A stretch of 64,000 nucleotides of DNA from Actinomadura opuntiae (GTDB lineage: Bacteria; Actinomycetota; Actinomycetes; Streptosporangiales; Streptosporangiaceae): positions 248,001-312,000 of the forward strand of contig NZ_JASNWF010000014.1 in NCBI RefSeq assembly GCF_030283205.1, given 5' to 3'. The translations under genes were made by a program, and so were the position numbers. This document shows, piece after piece, positions 33,539 through 42,150 of the stretch. Within the stretch, counting starts at the first letter, position 1. The number at the start of each line of letters is the position of its first letter. Under the pieces are notes generated by a model. It worked only from the letters and a program-made list of their open reading frames with translations, was not told the origin of the DNA and ran no database searches.

Positions 33539-34543
33539 GTGGCGCGACCGAAGGACGACTGGCGCCGCTGGATCGCCGAGAACCTGCTGCTCGGCAACCC
33601 GCCGGAGGCGATCCGCGACGCCATGCCCCGCGACGAGTTCACCGCCGAGGAGGCGGCCGCGGAGGTCTCCGCGGCGCTCGCGAGCCCCTACGTCCAGGGC
33701 GGCTCGCGGATCGCCAACCGGCTGCGCAAGCGGGAGTGGGCGCTGACCGTCTACGGGCGGCTGAACCGGATGCGCGCGAACGGCGGGACGATCGAGCGCC
33801 GCGAGCGCCTGTCCCGCGACGAGTTCTTCGAGCAGTACTACTTCCAGAACCGCCCCGTCGTCATCACCGGGATGATGAAGGCGTGGCCCGCGTCCACGAA
33901 ATGGGACTTCGACTACTTCCGGGAGCGCTGCGGCGACCGGGAGGTCGAGGTCCAGTTCGGCCGCGAGTCCGACGAGAACTACGAGATCAACGGGCCGCAG
34001 CACAAGAAGATGATGCGGTTCGGCGACTACGTGAGCATGGTCGAGGCCGCCGGGTCGACCAACGACTTCTACATGACGGCCAACAACGCCTCCCGGAACC
34101 GCGAGGCGCTCGACGTGCTCTGGCAGGACATCGACCCGATCACCGAGTACCTGGACGCGGACTCGCCCGACAAGGGGTTCTTCTGGCTCGGGCCGGCCGG
34201 CACCAGGACGCCCTACCACCATGACCTGACCAACAACTTCATGGCCCAGGTCATCGGCCGCAAGCACATCAAGATGGTGCCGCTCCACGACACCGCCTAC
34301 ATCTACAACCACGTCCACTGCTATTCGGAGGTGGACGCGAGCGCCGTCGACCACGAGCGGTTCCCGCTGATGCGCAAGGCGCAGGTGCTGGAGTGCACGC
34401 TGGCGCCGGGCGAGCTGCTGTTCATCCCGATCGGCTGGTGGCACTACGTCGAGGGACTGGACGCCACGGTCACGATGAGCTTCACCAACTTCCTGCGGTT
34501 CAACGACTTCGCCTCGAACTACACGACCTACCAGCACCTCTGA
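33539..34543 (+). CDS. JmjC/cupin-8 type Fe(II)/2-oxoglutarate hydroxylase, putative
   Basis: A 334-residue cytoplasmic protein. Residues 85-330 form a JmjC-like double-stranded helix: RPVVITGMMKAWPA, FFWLGPAGTRTPYHHDLTNNF with the HxD pair His227/Asp229, GRKHIKMVPL, and the distal histidine His302 in IPIGWWHYVEGL. These three iron ligands and the following fold point to a 2-oxoglutarate-dependent hydroxylase of protein or small-molecule targets. The N-terminal 80 residues are helical and acidic. GTG at 33539 follows AAGGAGG. It lies between DUF6801-like genes in the envelope block. Confidence 0.82.
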   Translation: MARPKDDWRRWIAENLLLGNPPEAIRDAMPRDEFTAEEAAAEVSAALASPYVQGGSRIANRLRKREWALTVYGRLNRMRANGGTIERRERLSRDEFFEQYYFQNRPVVITGMMKAWPASTKWDFDYFRERCGDREVEVQFGRESDENYEINGPQHKKMMRFGDYVSMVEAAGSTNDFYMTANNASRNREALDVLWQDIDPITEYLDADSPDKGFFWLGPAGTRTPYHHDLTNNFMAQVIGRKHIKMVPLHDTAYIYNHVHCYSEVDASAVDHERFPLMRKAQVLECTLAPGELLFIPIGWWHYVEGLDATVTMSFTNFLRFNDFASNYTTYQHL

Positions 34544-35017
34544 GCGGTGCCGCCGGAACGGCGCGGCGCGGACGACCCCTCACCGGATGACAATTTTCCG
34601 GTGCCCGGGCCCGCGCCGCGCCCTTTCTTGTCACCGGCCGATGAGCGCGCCGCTCCGCGTTGTCAATAAATGATCGTTCCCGCCGCTTCCCGGCTTTTTC
34701 TGAGCACTTTTCATATAGCCATCCGGTTCTGTTGAACCGGTGAGCGCCGCCCTCTTCATTTTTGTCAGTGAATCGTGGAGACAGCCCCGATGGGCGCCGA
34801 TAGTTTACCCACACGAAACGGACGAGATCTGGATCACCATCCGCCGGCCGAACACCGGCGAGACGATCCACTCCCTGCCGATCCACCCGTTTCACCAGGG
34901 CCGGCGGCGCCGCCTGGCGCCCGGCCCGGTCCGAGCCCCTCACGGAGGTGAATCGAAGCTTCGGGGGTCGCACGAATCGACAGTGCTTCGGCGCAGGCAC
35001 ACCCAGGTCTCTTCCAG
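34544..35017. other. Intergenic region before the Thr-Pro-repeat protein gene
   Basis: These 474 bases hold the terminator at 34560-34630, two unpaired TTGTCA half-sites (34657 and 34764 regions) and an AT-richer stretch (34650-34810) that probably carries the promoter. A 93-codon open frame from 34740 is not convincing. Confidence 0.5.
34560..34630 (+). terminator. Branched Rho-independent terminator after JmjC gene
   Basis: Outer 12-base arms GGCGCGGCGCGG (34560-34571) and CCGCGCCGCGCC (34611-34622) enclose a second stem CACCGG/CCGGTG (34581-34586 and 34598-34603). CTTTCTTG follows. Confidence 0.8.
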
Positions 35018-36433
35018 ATGAAAGGCAGAAAGTTGGAAGACAAGCTCAGCAAGCGCAAGCGGTTCGGTGCCAAGGGACTCGCCGCGGCGGCCGTCAGCGG
35101 CCTCGGCCTCTCCATGCTCGGCATCATGGGCGCCGGCCCGGCCCTGGCCGACCCGGTGCACGCGACGATCAACTACCACTGCACGTTCCCGCTGATCGGC
35201 ACCCAGCCGCTGGCGGTGGACGTCGAGTCGGACATCCCCAAGGAAATCCCGGTCAACACGCAGACGCCCGCCTTCCACATCAAGGCGACCGCGCACATCA
35301 CCGGGACGATCACCAACGGCCTGCACGCCGTCAAGGCCACCCAGCTGCAGGGCACCGCGTCGGCCGACGCGACGCTCGACGTCCCGGAGTCCCAGGGCCT
35401 CCCGGTGTCGATCGACATGTCCTTCCCCAAGACCGCCATCCCGGCCGCCTCCGGTGCGACCTGGGACCTGGTCGTCGAGGGCGACGCGCCGCAGCTGTCC
35501 TTCAGCGAGGCGGGCGACGGCACCATCTACGTCGGCAACATGACCCAGCACATCGACCCGCTGAAGGCCGATGGCAGCGAGGTCTGGGCCGGCGGCAAGG
35601 ACGTGCCCTGCACGAAGGACCCGGGCCAGGACCAGCCGTTCGCCACCTTCAAGATCACTAACGGCACCCCGACCCCCACCCCCACCCCCACGCCGACTCC
35701 CACCCCCACCCCCACGCCTACCCCGACCCCCACCCCGACGCCGACGCCGACTCCCACGCCGACGCCGACGCCGACTCCCACCCCCACGCCTACGCCCACC
35801 CCGACTCCGACCCCCACTCCCACCCCGACCCCCACTCCCACCCCGACTCCCACTCCCACCCCGACCCCCACCCCCACGCCGACTCCCACGCCCACCCCGA
35901 CTCCCACGCCTCCGGGCGGCGAGCACTACGACTTCACGCTCGCCGGCGAGACCTTCGTGAAGGCGCCGAACGGGAAGGCGCCGCTGAGCGGCTCCGTGGG
36001 CGCGGACCTGAACCTGGACAGCGGCGCCGTCACCGCGGACCTGAAGCTGAACCCGACCAAGGGCAACTTCCAGATCCTCGGCTTCCTGCCGGTGACCTCG
36101 GACATCGCGTTCGTGAACCAGGGCCAGACGACCGGCCTCTACAAGGACGGGCAGCTGACCACCAACTCCAAGGTGATCACCAAGCTGTCGACGTTCAACG
36201 TCTTCGGCGCCATCCCGATCGGCGGCGGCGACAAGTGCCAGACGACCAAGCCGTCCGACATCACGCTGAAGTCGGCCGACGGCCAGTTCTTCGACCCGGG
36301 CGTCGGCGGCAAGATCAGCGGCACCTACGCGCTGTCGTCCATCGACAACTGCGGGCCGCTGACCGGCATCCTCAGCCTGTTCACCGCCGGTGACGGCAAC
36401 ACGATCGACCTGAACCTGACGCCGAAGTCCTGA
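35018..36433 (+). CDS. Secreted DUF6801-like protein with 41 Thr-Pro repeats
   Basis: A 471-residue exported protein. The signal peptide is about 1-44 (ends GPALA). The DUF6801-like domain, about 48-212, opens INYHCTFPLIGTQPLAVDVE. An uninterrupted Thr-Pro run covers 217-298. A C-terminal domain of about 303-471 has GFLPVTSDIAFVNQGQTTG, IPIGGGDKCQTTKPSDI and DNCGPLTGI, and no membrane anchor. The run should form a stiff extended spacer and would be an ideal O-mannosylation target for the nearby Pmt. No good ribosome site precedes ATG 35018. The same two end domains occur in the next protein. Confidence 0.82.
   Translation: MKGRKLEDKLSKRKRFGAKGLAAAAVSGLGLSMLGIMGAGPALADPVHATINYHCTFPLIGTQPLAVDVESDIPKEIPVNTQTPAFHIKATAHITGTITNGLHAVKATQLQGTASADATLDVPESQGLPVSIDMSFPKTAIPAASGATWDLVVEGDAPQLSFSEAGDGTIYVGNMTQHIDPLKADGSEVWAGGKDVPCTKDPGQDQPFATFKITNGTPTPTPTPTPTPTPTPTPTPTPTPTPTPTPTPTPTPTPTPTPTPTPTPTPTPTPTPTPTPTPTPTPTPTPTPTPTPTPTPTPPGGEHYDFTLAGETFVKAPNGKAPLSGSVGADLNLDSGAVTADLKLNPTKGNFQILGFLPVTSDIAFVNQGQTTGLYKDGQLTTNSKVITKLSTFNVFGAIPIGGGDKCQTTKPSDITLKSADGQFFDPGVGGKISGTYALSSIDNCGPLTGILSLFTAGDGNTIDLNLTPKS
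35666..35911 (+). repeat. Hexanucleotide ACN-CCN tandem repeat (Thr-Pro x41)
   Basis: A run of 246 bases made of 41 in-frame units encoding Thr-Pro. Third positions vary (ACC, ACT, ACG; CCC, CCG, CCT), so the DNA is an imperfect 6-base repeat. Gain or loss of units keeps the frame, so length polymorphism is expected. Confidence 0.95.
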
Positions 36434-36466
36434 TCCGGGACGGCGGACGCACGGTCGACGAAGGAC

Positions 36467-36500
36467 GGCCCCCGCCGTACCGGGAGGTGCGGCGGGGGCC
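36467..36500 (+). terminator. Hairpin between the two DUF6801-like genes
   Basis: GGCCCCCGCCG (36467-36477) pairs with 36490-36500 across a 12-base loop, and TTCCCC follows. It lies 34 bases after the stop of the Thr-Pro protein gene. Confidence 0.75.
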
Positions 36501-36536
36501 TTCCCCGTAAGGGCGCGCAGCGCCGAGAGGTGGCAC

Positions 36537-37964
36537 GTGAGAACCAGGAACAGAGCAAGGAGGGCGGGGGCCGCCCTGGCGGTCGCCGTGGCCGCCGGCC
36601 TCGTCGCCGCCGGCGTCGCGGGCGCCGGTCCCGCGGGAGCCGCTCCCGCGGCCGGGCAGGTGACGCTGGGGCTGGACTACCACTGCACCTTCCCGCTGCT
36701 CGGACCCGAGCCCGTGCACGTGGACCTCACCGCGGACGTCCCGTCCTCGGTCGAGGTCGGGCAGCAGCTGAACGGCTTCGTCATCGACTCGGTGTCGACG
36801 GTGAACGCCGAGTCCGCCCGCGCCCTCGGCGCGCTGTACTCCGTCACCCTCGAGGGGGACGCGCTCGCCGACGCGACGCTGACCGTCCCCGAGGAGCCGG
36901 ACGGCCTCCCCGTCCAGGTCGACTCCGCGCTCGACAAGGCCACGCTTCCCGCGTCCGGGGGATTCACCGTGCACGGCAAGGGCACGTCCCCCGACCTGAC
37001 CTTCACGCAGGCCGGGCCCGGCAAGGTGACCGTCGGGAACCTGGTGCTGACCCTCACCCCGCGCACGGACGACGGCGGCCCCACCGGCCTCGGCACGTTC
37101 CAGTCCGAGTGCACCCAGGATCCCGGCCAGAACAACGTCCTCGCGAACTTCCAGATCACGCTTCCGGGCGCGCAGGGGCCGTCCAAGCCGGGAACGCCGG
37201 CGGTCACCGCCCACACCTCGACGAGCGTGACGCTCAAATGGGGCGCGTCCACCGACACCGGCGGGACGGTCACCGGCTACGACGTCTACAGCAACGGCGC
37301 GGTCGTCGCGAGTTCGACCGGCACCACCGCCACCGTCCCGAACCTGACCCCCAAGACGAGCTACACCTTCACGGTCAAGGCCAAGGACGACAAGGGCAAC
37401 GTCTCCGTCGCCAGCGACCCCGTCACCGTGACCACTGACGCCGCAGGCCCGTCGAGCCACGCCTACGCGCTCAAGGGCACCACCACGATCAAGGCGTCGA
37501 ACGGGACCGTTCCGCTGACCGGCTCCCTCAACGCACAGGTCGCGCCGGACACCGGCGCCGTCACCGGCGACCTCGCGCTCGACCCGGCCGACGCGGGCCT
37601 CCAGGCGTTCGGGTTCCTGCCGGTGACCGCCCACCTGGCGTTCGCGAACCAGGGCCCCACCACCGGCAACTACGCCAACGGGACGCTCAGCACGGACACC
37701 AAGGTGCTCGTGAAGGCGTCCTCGTTCACCGCGTTCGGCATCGTCCCGATCGGCGGCGGCGACCAGTGCCAGACCACCGCCCCGTCCGACCTCAAGCTCA
37801 CCTCCGCCGGGACGTTCGACCCGGCCAAGGGCGGCGCGCTCAAGGGCGGCTACGACCTCGCGCAACTGACCGGCTGCGGCCCCATCACCGGCCTGCTCAG
37901 CCCGCTCCTCGCCGGGACCGGCAACACCGCCGACCTGACGCTCACCCCGAAGTCCGGCAGCTAG
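36537..37964 (+). CDS. Secreted DUF6801-like protein with central fibronectin type III domain
   Basis: A 475-residue exported protein. Signal peptide about 1-36; DUF6801-like domain 42-210 (LDYHCTFPLLGPEPVHVDLT). A fibronectin type III domain spans 217-300 (PAVTAHTSTSVTLKWGAS, GYDVYSNGAVV, TSYTFTVKAKD). A C-terminal domain spans 306-475 with GFLPVTAHLAFANQGPTTG, VPIGGGDQCQTTAPSDL and GCGPITGLL. Both end domains are closely related to the preceding protein; only the centre differs. GTG at 36537 follows GAGAGGTGG. The lipase gene begins 11 bases after its stop. Confidence 0.83.
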   Translation: MRTRNRARRAGAALAVAVAAGLVAAGVAGAGPAGAAPAAGQVTLGLDYHCTFPLLGPEPVHVDLTADVPSSVEVGQQLNGFVIDSVSTVNAESARALGALYSVTLEGDALADATLTVPEEPDGLPVQVDSALDKATLPASGGFTVHGKGTSPDLTFTQAGPGKVTVGNLVLTLTPRTDDGGPTGLGTFQSECTQDPGQNNVLANFQITLPGAQGPSKPGTPAVTAHTSTSVTLKWGASTDTGGTVTGYDVYSNGAVVASSTGTTATVPNLTPKTSYTFTVKAKDDKGNVSVASDPVTVTTDAAGPSSHAYALKGTTTIKASNGTVPLTGSLNAQVAPDTGAVTGDLALDPADAGLQAFGFLPVTAHLAFANQGPTTGNYANGTLSTDTKVLVKASSFTAFGIVPIGGGDQCQTTAPSDLKLTSAGTFDPAKGGALKGGYDLAQLTGCGPITGLLSPLLAGTGNTADLTLTPKSGS

Positions 37965-37975
37965 GAGGCCAGGAG

Positions 37976-39250
37976 ATGCCGAAGAACATCGCGCTCCCGC
38001 GCCGCGGCCGGGCGCTCCTCGCCCCCGCGGCCGCCGCCCTCGCCCTGGTCGTCGCGCTCGGGACGGCATCCGCCGCCCCCGCGAACGCCGCACCCGCCGC
38101 GCCCCAGGCCAAGCCCGTAGCGGCCGCGCCGGCGGGGACCGATCCCGGTCCGGCCGGCGACGCGTTCTACACCCCGCCATCGCCGCTGCCCGCGGGCAAG
38201 CCCGGCGACGTCATCCGGGCCCGTCCCGCCAAGGCCGGCCCGCCGGCGGCCCGCGCGCTCGCCGACGCGTGGCAGGTCATGTACCTGTCGACCAACGCGC
38301 TCGGCAAGCCCGTCGCCGTCACCGGGATGGTGCTGGTGCCGAAGAACGGCGACCCGGCCAAGGCCCCGGTCGTCGGCTTCGGCCCCGGGACGAGCGGCCC
38401 CGCGTTCCGCTGCGCGCCGTCCCGGTTCGTCGACCAGGGCGCCTTCTACGAGCAGTCCGCGATCAACGAGATGCTCCAGGCCGGCTACGCCGTCGCCGAG
38501 ACCGACTACGAGGGGTACCACGAGAACCCCACGACGACGTACGTGGTCAACTCGATGGGCTACGACCTGATCGACGCCGTCCGCGCCGCGCAGCGGCTGC
38601 CCGAGGCGGGCCTGTCACCGGACGCGCCGGTCGCGTTCCGCGGCTACTCGCAGGGCGGCGCCGCGGCGATGTGGGCCGGTCAGAAGCAGCCGGGCTACGC
38701 GCCGGAACTGAAGCTCACCGGCGTCGTCGGCGGCGGGGTGCCGTCCGACCTCGCCGCGGTGGGCGCCCCGCTGGAGGGCGCGAAGCCGTTCGGCTTCCTC
38801 CTCTACTCGATGGTCGGCATGGACAACGCCTACCCGGAGCTGAAGCTCGCCTCGTACGCCAACGACGCCGGCAAGGCGATGCTGGCCGACTTCCAGGACA
38901 ACGTCTGCACCCTGGAACTCCTGCTCGGCTACCAGGGCAAGACCGTCCCGGACTACTTCACCTCCAGCCCGTACGCGAACGAGGACTGGCTGGCGCGGGT
39001 CGCGGAGAACACCCTCGGCGCCGATCCCATCAAGGCCCCGGTGTTCCAGTACCACTCCACCGCCGACGAGATCGTCGCCTTCGGGCAGGCCAAGGAACTG
39101 CGCGACAACTACTGCAGGCTCGGTGTCCAGGAGACGTGGAAGACCTGGGACAAGATCAGCCATATCACGCTCGTCTACCGCGGGAACCAGGACGCGATGG
39201 CATTTCTCGCCGACCGGTTCGCCGGAAAGCCGGCGACCTCCAACTGCTGA
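37976..39250 (+). CDS. Secretory lipase (LIP family)
   Basis: A 424-residue exported alpha/beta-hydrolase. Signal peptide about 1-39 (ends PANAA), then PAGDAFYTPPSPLPAGKPGDVIRARP, the typical opening of secretory lipases (PF03583). The nucleophile is Ser225 in FRGYSQGGAA, with Asp364 in HSTADEIV and His396 in KISHITLV completing the triad. It should cleave lipid esters outside the cell. ATG at 37976 follows a doubled GGAGGCCAGGAG and lies 11 bases after the fibronectin-domain protein gene. Fatty acids it releases could feed the nearby Mce importer, which is inference. Confidence 0.88.
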   Translation: MPKNIALPRRGRALLAPAAAALALVVALGTASAAPANAAPAAPQAKPVAAAPAGTDPGPAGDAFYTPPSPLPAGKPGDVIRARPAKAGPPAARALADAWQVMYLSTNALGKPVAVTGMVLVPKNGDPAKAPVVGFGPGTSGPAFRCAPSRFVDQGAFYEQSAINEMLQAGYAVAETDYEGYHENPTTTYVVNSMGYDLIDAVRAAQRLPEAGLSPDAPVAFRGYSQGGAAAMWAGQKQPGYAPELKLTGVVGGGVPSDLAAVGAPLEGAKPFGFLLYSMVGMDNAYPELKLASYANDAGKAMLADFQDNVCTLELLLGYQGKTVPDYFTSSPYANEDWLARVAENTLGADPIKAPVFQYHSTADEIVAFGQAKELRDNYCRLGVQETWKTWDKISHITLVYRGNQDAMAFLADRFAGKPATSNC

Positions 39251-39327
39251 CCGCCACCGGGCGGTCCTTCGGGGAATTCATCGGCCGGTCTCAGCTCGGC
39301 ACCGGCGCAGTCGAGAAGGAGAAGGAA

Positions 39328-39867
39328 ATGGTTCGGCGAATGATCGCCGGAGTGGTGCTGGCCGGGACGGCCGCCTGCTCCGTGGCCGGATGCGGCTCGG
39401 ACGGCAAGAAGGACCAGGCCGGTCCCGAGGTCGCCTGGGCCGGGAAGGTGTGCACCGCGATGGCCCGCACGAGCGCGCTGTCGGTGCCGAAGCTGAACTC
39501 GGCCGACGTGCTCACGGACAAGCGGTCGCTGGCGAAGCTCCTCGACGGCATCGGCAAGCGGATGGGGACGCTGGAGATGAACCTCCAGGGCGTCGGGGCG
39601 CCGCCGGTGCCGAACGGCAAGCAGCTGTTCACGACGGCGATGGGCAACCTCACCCGGACCCACTCGTCGGTCAGCACCGCGTCCCGGCGGCTCGAGAAGG
39701 CCAAGGTCACCGACAAGAAGTCGCTGCAGGCGGCGGTCAAGCAGGTCGGCACCGTGTTCTCGCAGTACAACACCTACCAGGGGCCGCAGCAGGACTTCCG
39801 GAAGGACCCCAAGCTGAACGCGGCCTTCGCCAAGGCCCCCGCCTGCCAGACCACCAAGCCCGGCTGA
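39328..39867 (+). CDS. Small secreted lipoprotein
   Basis: A 179-residue protein with a signal peptide and lipobox-like SVAGCGS at about 18-24. The mature part is helical: VCTAMARTSALSVPKLN, then a KRLEKAKVTDKKSLQAAVKQVG-like segment, ending PACQTTKPG. Its cysteine pair may form a disulfide. I do not recognise a named family. ATG at 39328 follows AAGGAGAAGG. It is the last rightward gene of the envelope block and meets the convergent gene after 21 bases. Confidence 0.75.
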   Translation: MVRRMIAGVVLAGTAACSVAGCGSDGKKDQAGPEVAWAGKVCTAMARTSALSVPKLNSADVLTDKRSLAKLLDGIGKRMGTLEMNLQGVGAPPVPNGKQLFTTAMGNLTRTHSSVSTASRRLEKAKVTDKKSLQAAVKQVGTVFSQYNTYQGPQQDFRKDPKLNAAFAKAPACQTTKPG

Positions 39868-39888
39868 CCGATGCGGGGGCCTCGGAGG

Positions 39889-40281
39889 TCACTTCGCGCC
39901 GGCGGACTTCATGCAGGCCAGGAGCGCGGACTGCATCTTGGTGTCGCCCGGACTCGGCGTCGGCTGCCAATGGCTGACGTCGTCGGGGACCTTGACGCCG
40001 TGCGCGCGCATGCAGGCGACGAAGTCGTTGACGACCTTGCTCGGCGCGGCCGAGGGAGCGGCGCCGCCGCCGGACGTGCCGGAGCCGCCGCCGGCGGAAC
40101 CGCCCCCGCCGGAGCCCCCGGAGCCGCCGGGGCTGGACGGGACGGTGACGCCCGAGCTCGCCTCCGGGCCGGACGCGGACGGGGAGGAGGGCGCGGCGCC
40201 CTTGCCGTCGCCACCGCCGCCGCAGGCGGTGAGGGAGAGCGCCGGCGCGAGCAGCAGGACTGCGAGACGACGTCGGTTCAC
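39889..40281 (-). CDS. Small Gly/Ser-rich lipoprotein
   Basis: A 130-residue protein, starting VNRRRLAVLLLAPALSLTACGGGG with the lipidated Cys near residue 20. A Gly/Ser/Pro linker to about residue 80 leads to a C-terminal module VNDFVACMRAHGVKVPDDVSHW, ending LLACMKSAGAK. The F(V/A)xCMRxHGV pattern with a second cysteine is common in actinomycete lipoproteins of unknown role. GTG at 40281 follows AAGGAAC. It is the only leftward gene between 30.4 and 55.4 kb. Confidence 0.75.
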   Translation of the reverse strand: MNRRRLAVLLLAPALSLTACGGGGDGKGAAPSSPSASGPEASSGVTVPSSPGGSGGSGGGGSAGGGSGTSGGGAAPSAAPSKVVNDFVACMRAHGVKVPDDVSHWQPTPSPGDTKMQSALLACMKSAGAK

Positions 40282-40524
40282 TTCGGTTCCTTCCCGCGGG
40301 GTGGGGCCTTGACGATAGCCGGTTCGACGCCGTTCGCGCGCCCCCTCCCGGCGGCCGGGGAACGTGTTGCCCGATGCCAAGGAAATGAAGACGGCCATCG
40401 AGAACATGTCAGTTCGGGATAGAAAAGCGCCGGACCCGGGATTTCCGTTCCCCTTGTTCTTGCCAGCCGAATTTACTCGCCAGTAGTTTTCCTGGACCAC
40501 GCGAACGTGAAAGGAGGCCCGGCC

Positions 40525-41310
40525 GTGGCGGTACCGGTCATCGAATTCCCGCTGGGCGCGCTGCGCCAGGCAGGGCGGATGTTCGCGCTCGGCGCCACCG
40601 TGCTCGGCATGGCGTTCCGCCGGCCGTTCCAGTTCCGCGAGTTCGTCGAGCAGTTCTGGTTCATCGCCAGCGTGACGATCCTGCCGACCGCGCTGGTGTC
40701 GATCCCGTTCGGCGCGGTGACCTCGCTGCAGGTCGGCTCGCTCACCCAGCAGTTCGGCGCCCAGTCGTTCACCGGCGCCGCCAGCGTCCTGGTGGTGATC
40801 CAGCAGGCCAGCCCGATGATCGTGGCGCTGCTGGTGTCCGGGGTGGCGGGCTCGACGATCTGCGCGGACATCGGCGCCCGCACCATCCGCGAGGAGCTGG
40901 ACGCGATGGAGGTGCTCGGCGTCTCGCCGATCCAGCGCCTGGTCGTGCCCCGCGTGCTCGCGTGCGTCGCCGTCGCGCTGCTGCTGAACGGCCTCGTCTC
41001 GGTCGTCGGCGTCGCGGGCGGCTACTACTTCAACGTCATGATGCAGGGCGGCACGCCCGGCGCCTACGTCGCGAGCTTCTCCGCCCTGGCGCAGCTCCCC
41101 GACATCTACGTCGGGGAGGCGAAGGCGCTGCTGTTCGGGTTCGTCGCGGGCGTCGTCGCCGCCTACCGGGGGCTGAACCCCAAGGGCGGGCCGAAGGGCG
41201 TCGGCGACGTCGTCAACCAGTCCGTCGTCATCACGTTCCTGCTGCTGTTCCTGATGAACCTCGTGATCACCGGGATCTACCTGCAGGTCGTCCCGCCGAA
41301 GGGAGGCTGA
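40525..41310 (+). CDS. yrbE1A-like: Mce transporter permease YrbE-A
   Basis: A 261-residue MlaE/YrbE permease, the first of two that form the membrane channel of a Mce lipid importer. It has about five hydrophobic segments and the family signature ARTIREELDAMEVLGVSPIQRLVVPR, the cytoplasmic coupling-helix region that meets the ATPase. GTG at 40525 has AAAGGAGG 7 bases upstream, better than GTG 40507. It heads an operon running to 51153. No ATPase (MceG) is encoded here, as usual for Mce loci. Confidence 0.93.
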   Translation: MAVPVIEFPLGALRQAGRMFALGATVLGMAFRRPFQFREFVEQFWFIASVTILPTALVSIPFGAVTSLQVGSLTQQFGAQSFTGAASVLVVIQQASPMIVALLVSGVAGSTICADIGARTIREELDAMEVLGVSPIQRLVVPRVLACVAVALLLNGLVSVVGVAGGYYFNVMMQGGTPGAYVASFSALAQLPDIYVGEAKALLFGFVAGVVAAYRGLNPKGGPKGVGDVVNQSVVITFLLLFLMNLVITGIYLQVVPPKGG

Positions 41311-41313
41311 GCG

Positions 41314-42150
41314 ATGAGCCTGCTGACGGTGGTCAGAGCCGGCCCCAACCGCTGGTTCGCGTGGCTGGACCAGCCCGGCGACCAGGGCACCTTCTACGTC
41401 CGCGCGCTCCTGTGGACGCCGCGCGCCCTGCACCGCTACCGCAAGGAGGTGCAGCGGCTGCTGTCGGAGGTCGCCTTCGGCAGCGGCGGCCTCGGCGTCA
41501 TCGGCGGGACGATCGGCGTGATGGTCGCGATGACGCTCGCGACCGGCGTCGTCGTCGGCATGCAGGGCTACTCGGCGCTCCAGCAGATCGGCACCTCGGC
41601 GTTCACCGGGTTCGCGTCCGCCTACATCAACACCCGGGAGATCGCGCCCGTGGTGTCCGGCCTCGCGCTGTCGGCGACGGTCGGCGCCGGGTTCACCGCG
41701 CAGCTCGGCGCGATGCGGATCAGCGACGAGGTCGACGCCCTGGAGGTGATGGGCATCCCCAGCCTGCCGTACCTGGTGACGACCCGGATCATCGCGGGCG
41801 CGGTCGCGATCGTCCCGCTGTACGCGATCGGGCTGCTATGCGCCTACCTGGCATCCCGCGAGGTCACGGTGAAGGTGAACGGGCAGTCGGCGGGCACCTA
41901 CGACCACTACTTCGGGCTGTTCCTGTCGCCGCTGGACGTGGTGCTGTCGTTCCTGAAGGTGCTGGTGTTCAGCGTCCTGGTGATCCTCTCGCACTGCTAC
42001 TACGGCTACCGCGCGGCCGGCGGTCCCGCGGGGGTGGGGAAGGCCGTCGGCCGCGCGGTCCGCACGTCGATCGTGCTGATCAGCGTGAGCGACTTCTTCT
42101 TCAGCCTCGCGGTCTGGGGCACCAACACGACGGTGAAGGTCGCCGGATGA
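41314..42150 (+). CDS. yrbE1B-like: Mce transporter permease YrbE-B
   Basis: A 278-residue second MlaE/YrbE permease. It shows the counterpart signature GAMRISDEVDALEVMGIPSLPYLVTTR. Its N-terminal amphipathic part (WLDQPGDQGTFYVRALLW) and FGLFLSPLDVVLSFLKVLVF are typical of YrbEB proteins. It begins 3 bases after YrbE-A, and its stop overlaps the MceA start by 4 bases. It pairs with YrbE-A in the inner membrane. Confidence 0.93.
   Translation: MSLLTVVRAGPNRWFAWLDQPGDQGTFYVRALLWTPRALHRYRKEVQRLLSEVAFGSGGLGVIGGTIGVMVAMTLATGVVVGMQGYSALQQIGTSAFTGFASAYINTREIAPVVSGLALSATVGAGFTAQLGAMRISDEVDALEVMGIPSLPYLVTTRIIAGAVAIVPLYAIGLLCAYLASREVTVKVNGQSAGTYDHYFGLFLSPLDVVLSFLKVLVFSVLVILSHCYYGYRAAGGPAGVGKAVGRAVRTSIVLISVSDFFFSLAVWGTNTTVKVAG

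Noticed and set aside
34740..35021. 93-codon plus-strand frame before the Thr-Pro protein
   Set aside because: Lies in an AT-richer promoter-like region, has no ribosome site at its start and no recognisable domain.
35527..35907. Minus-strand Gly-Val repeat frame
   Set aside because: It is only the complement of the Thr-Pro repeat and has no start signal.
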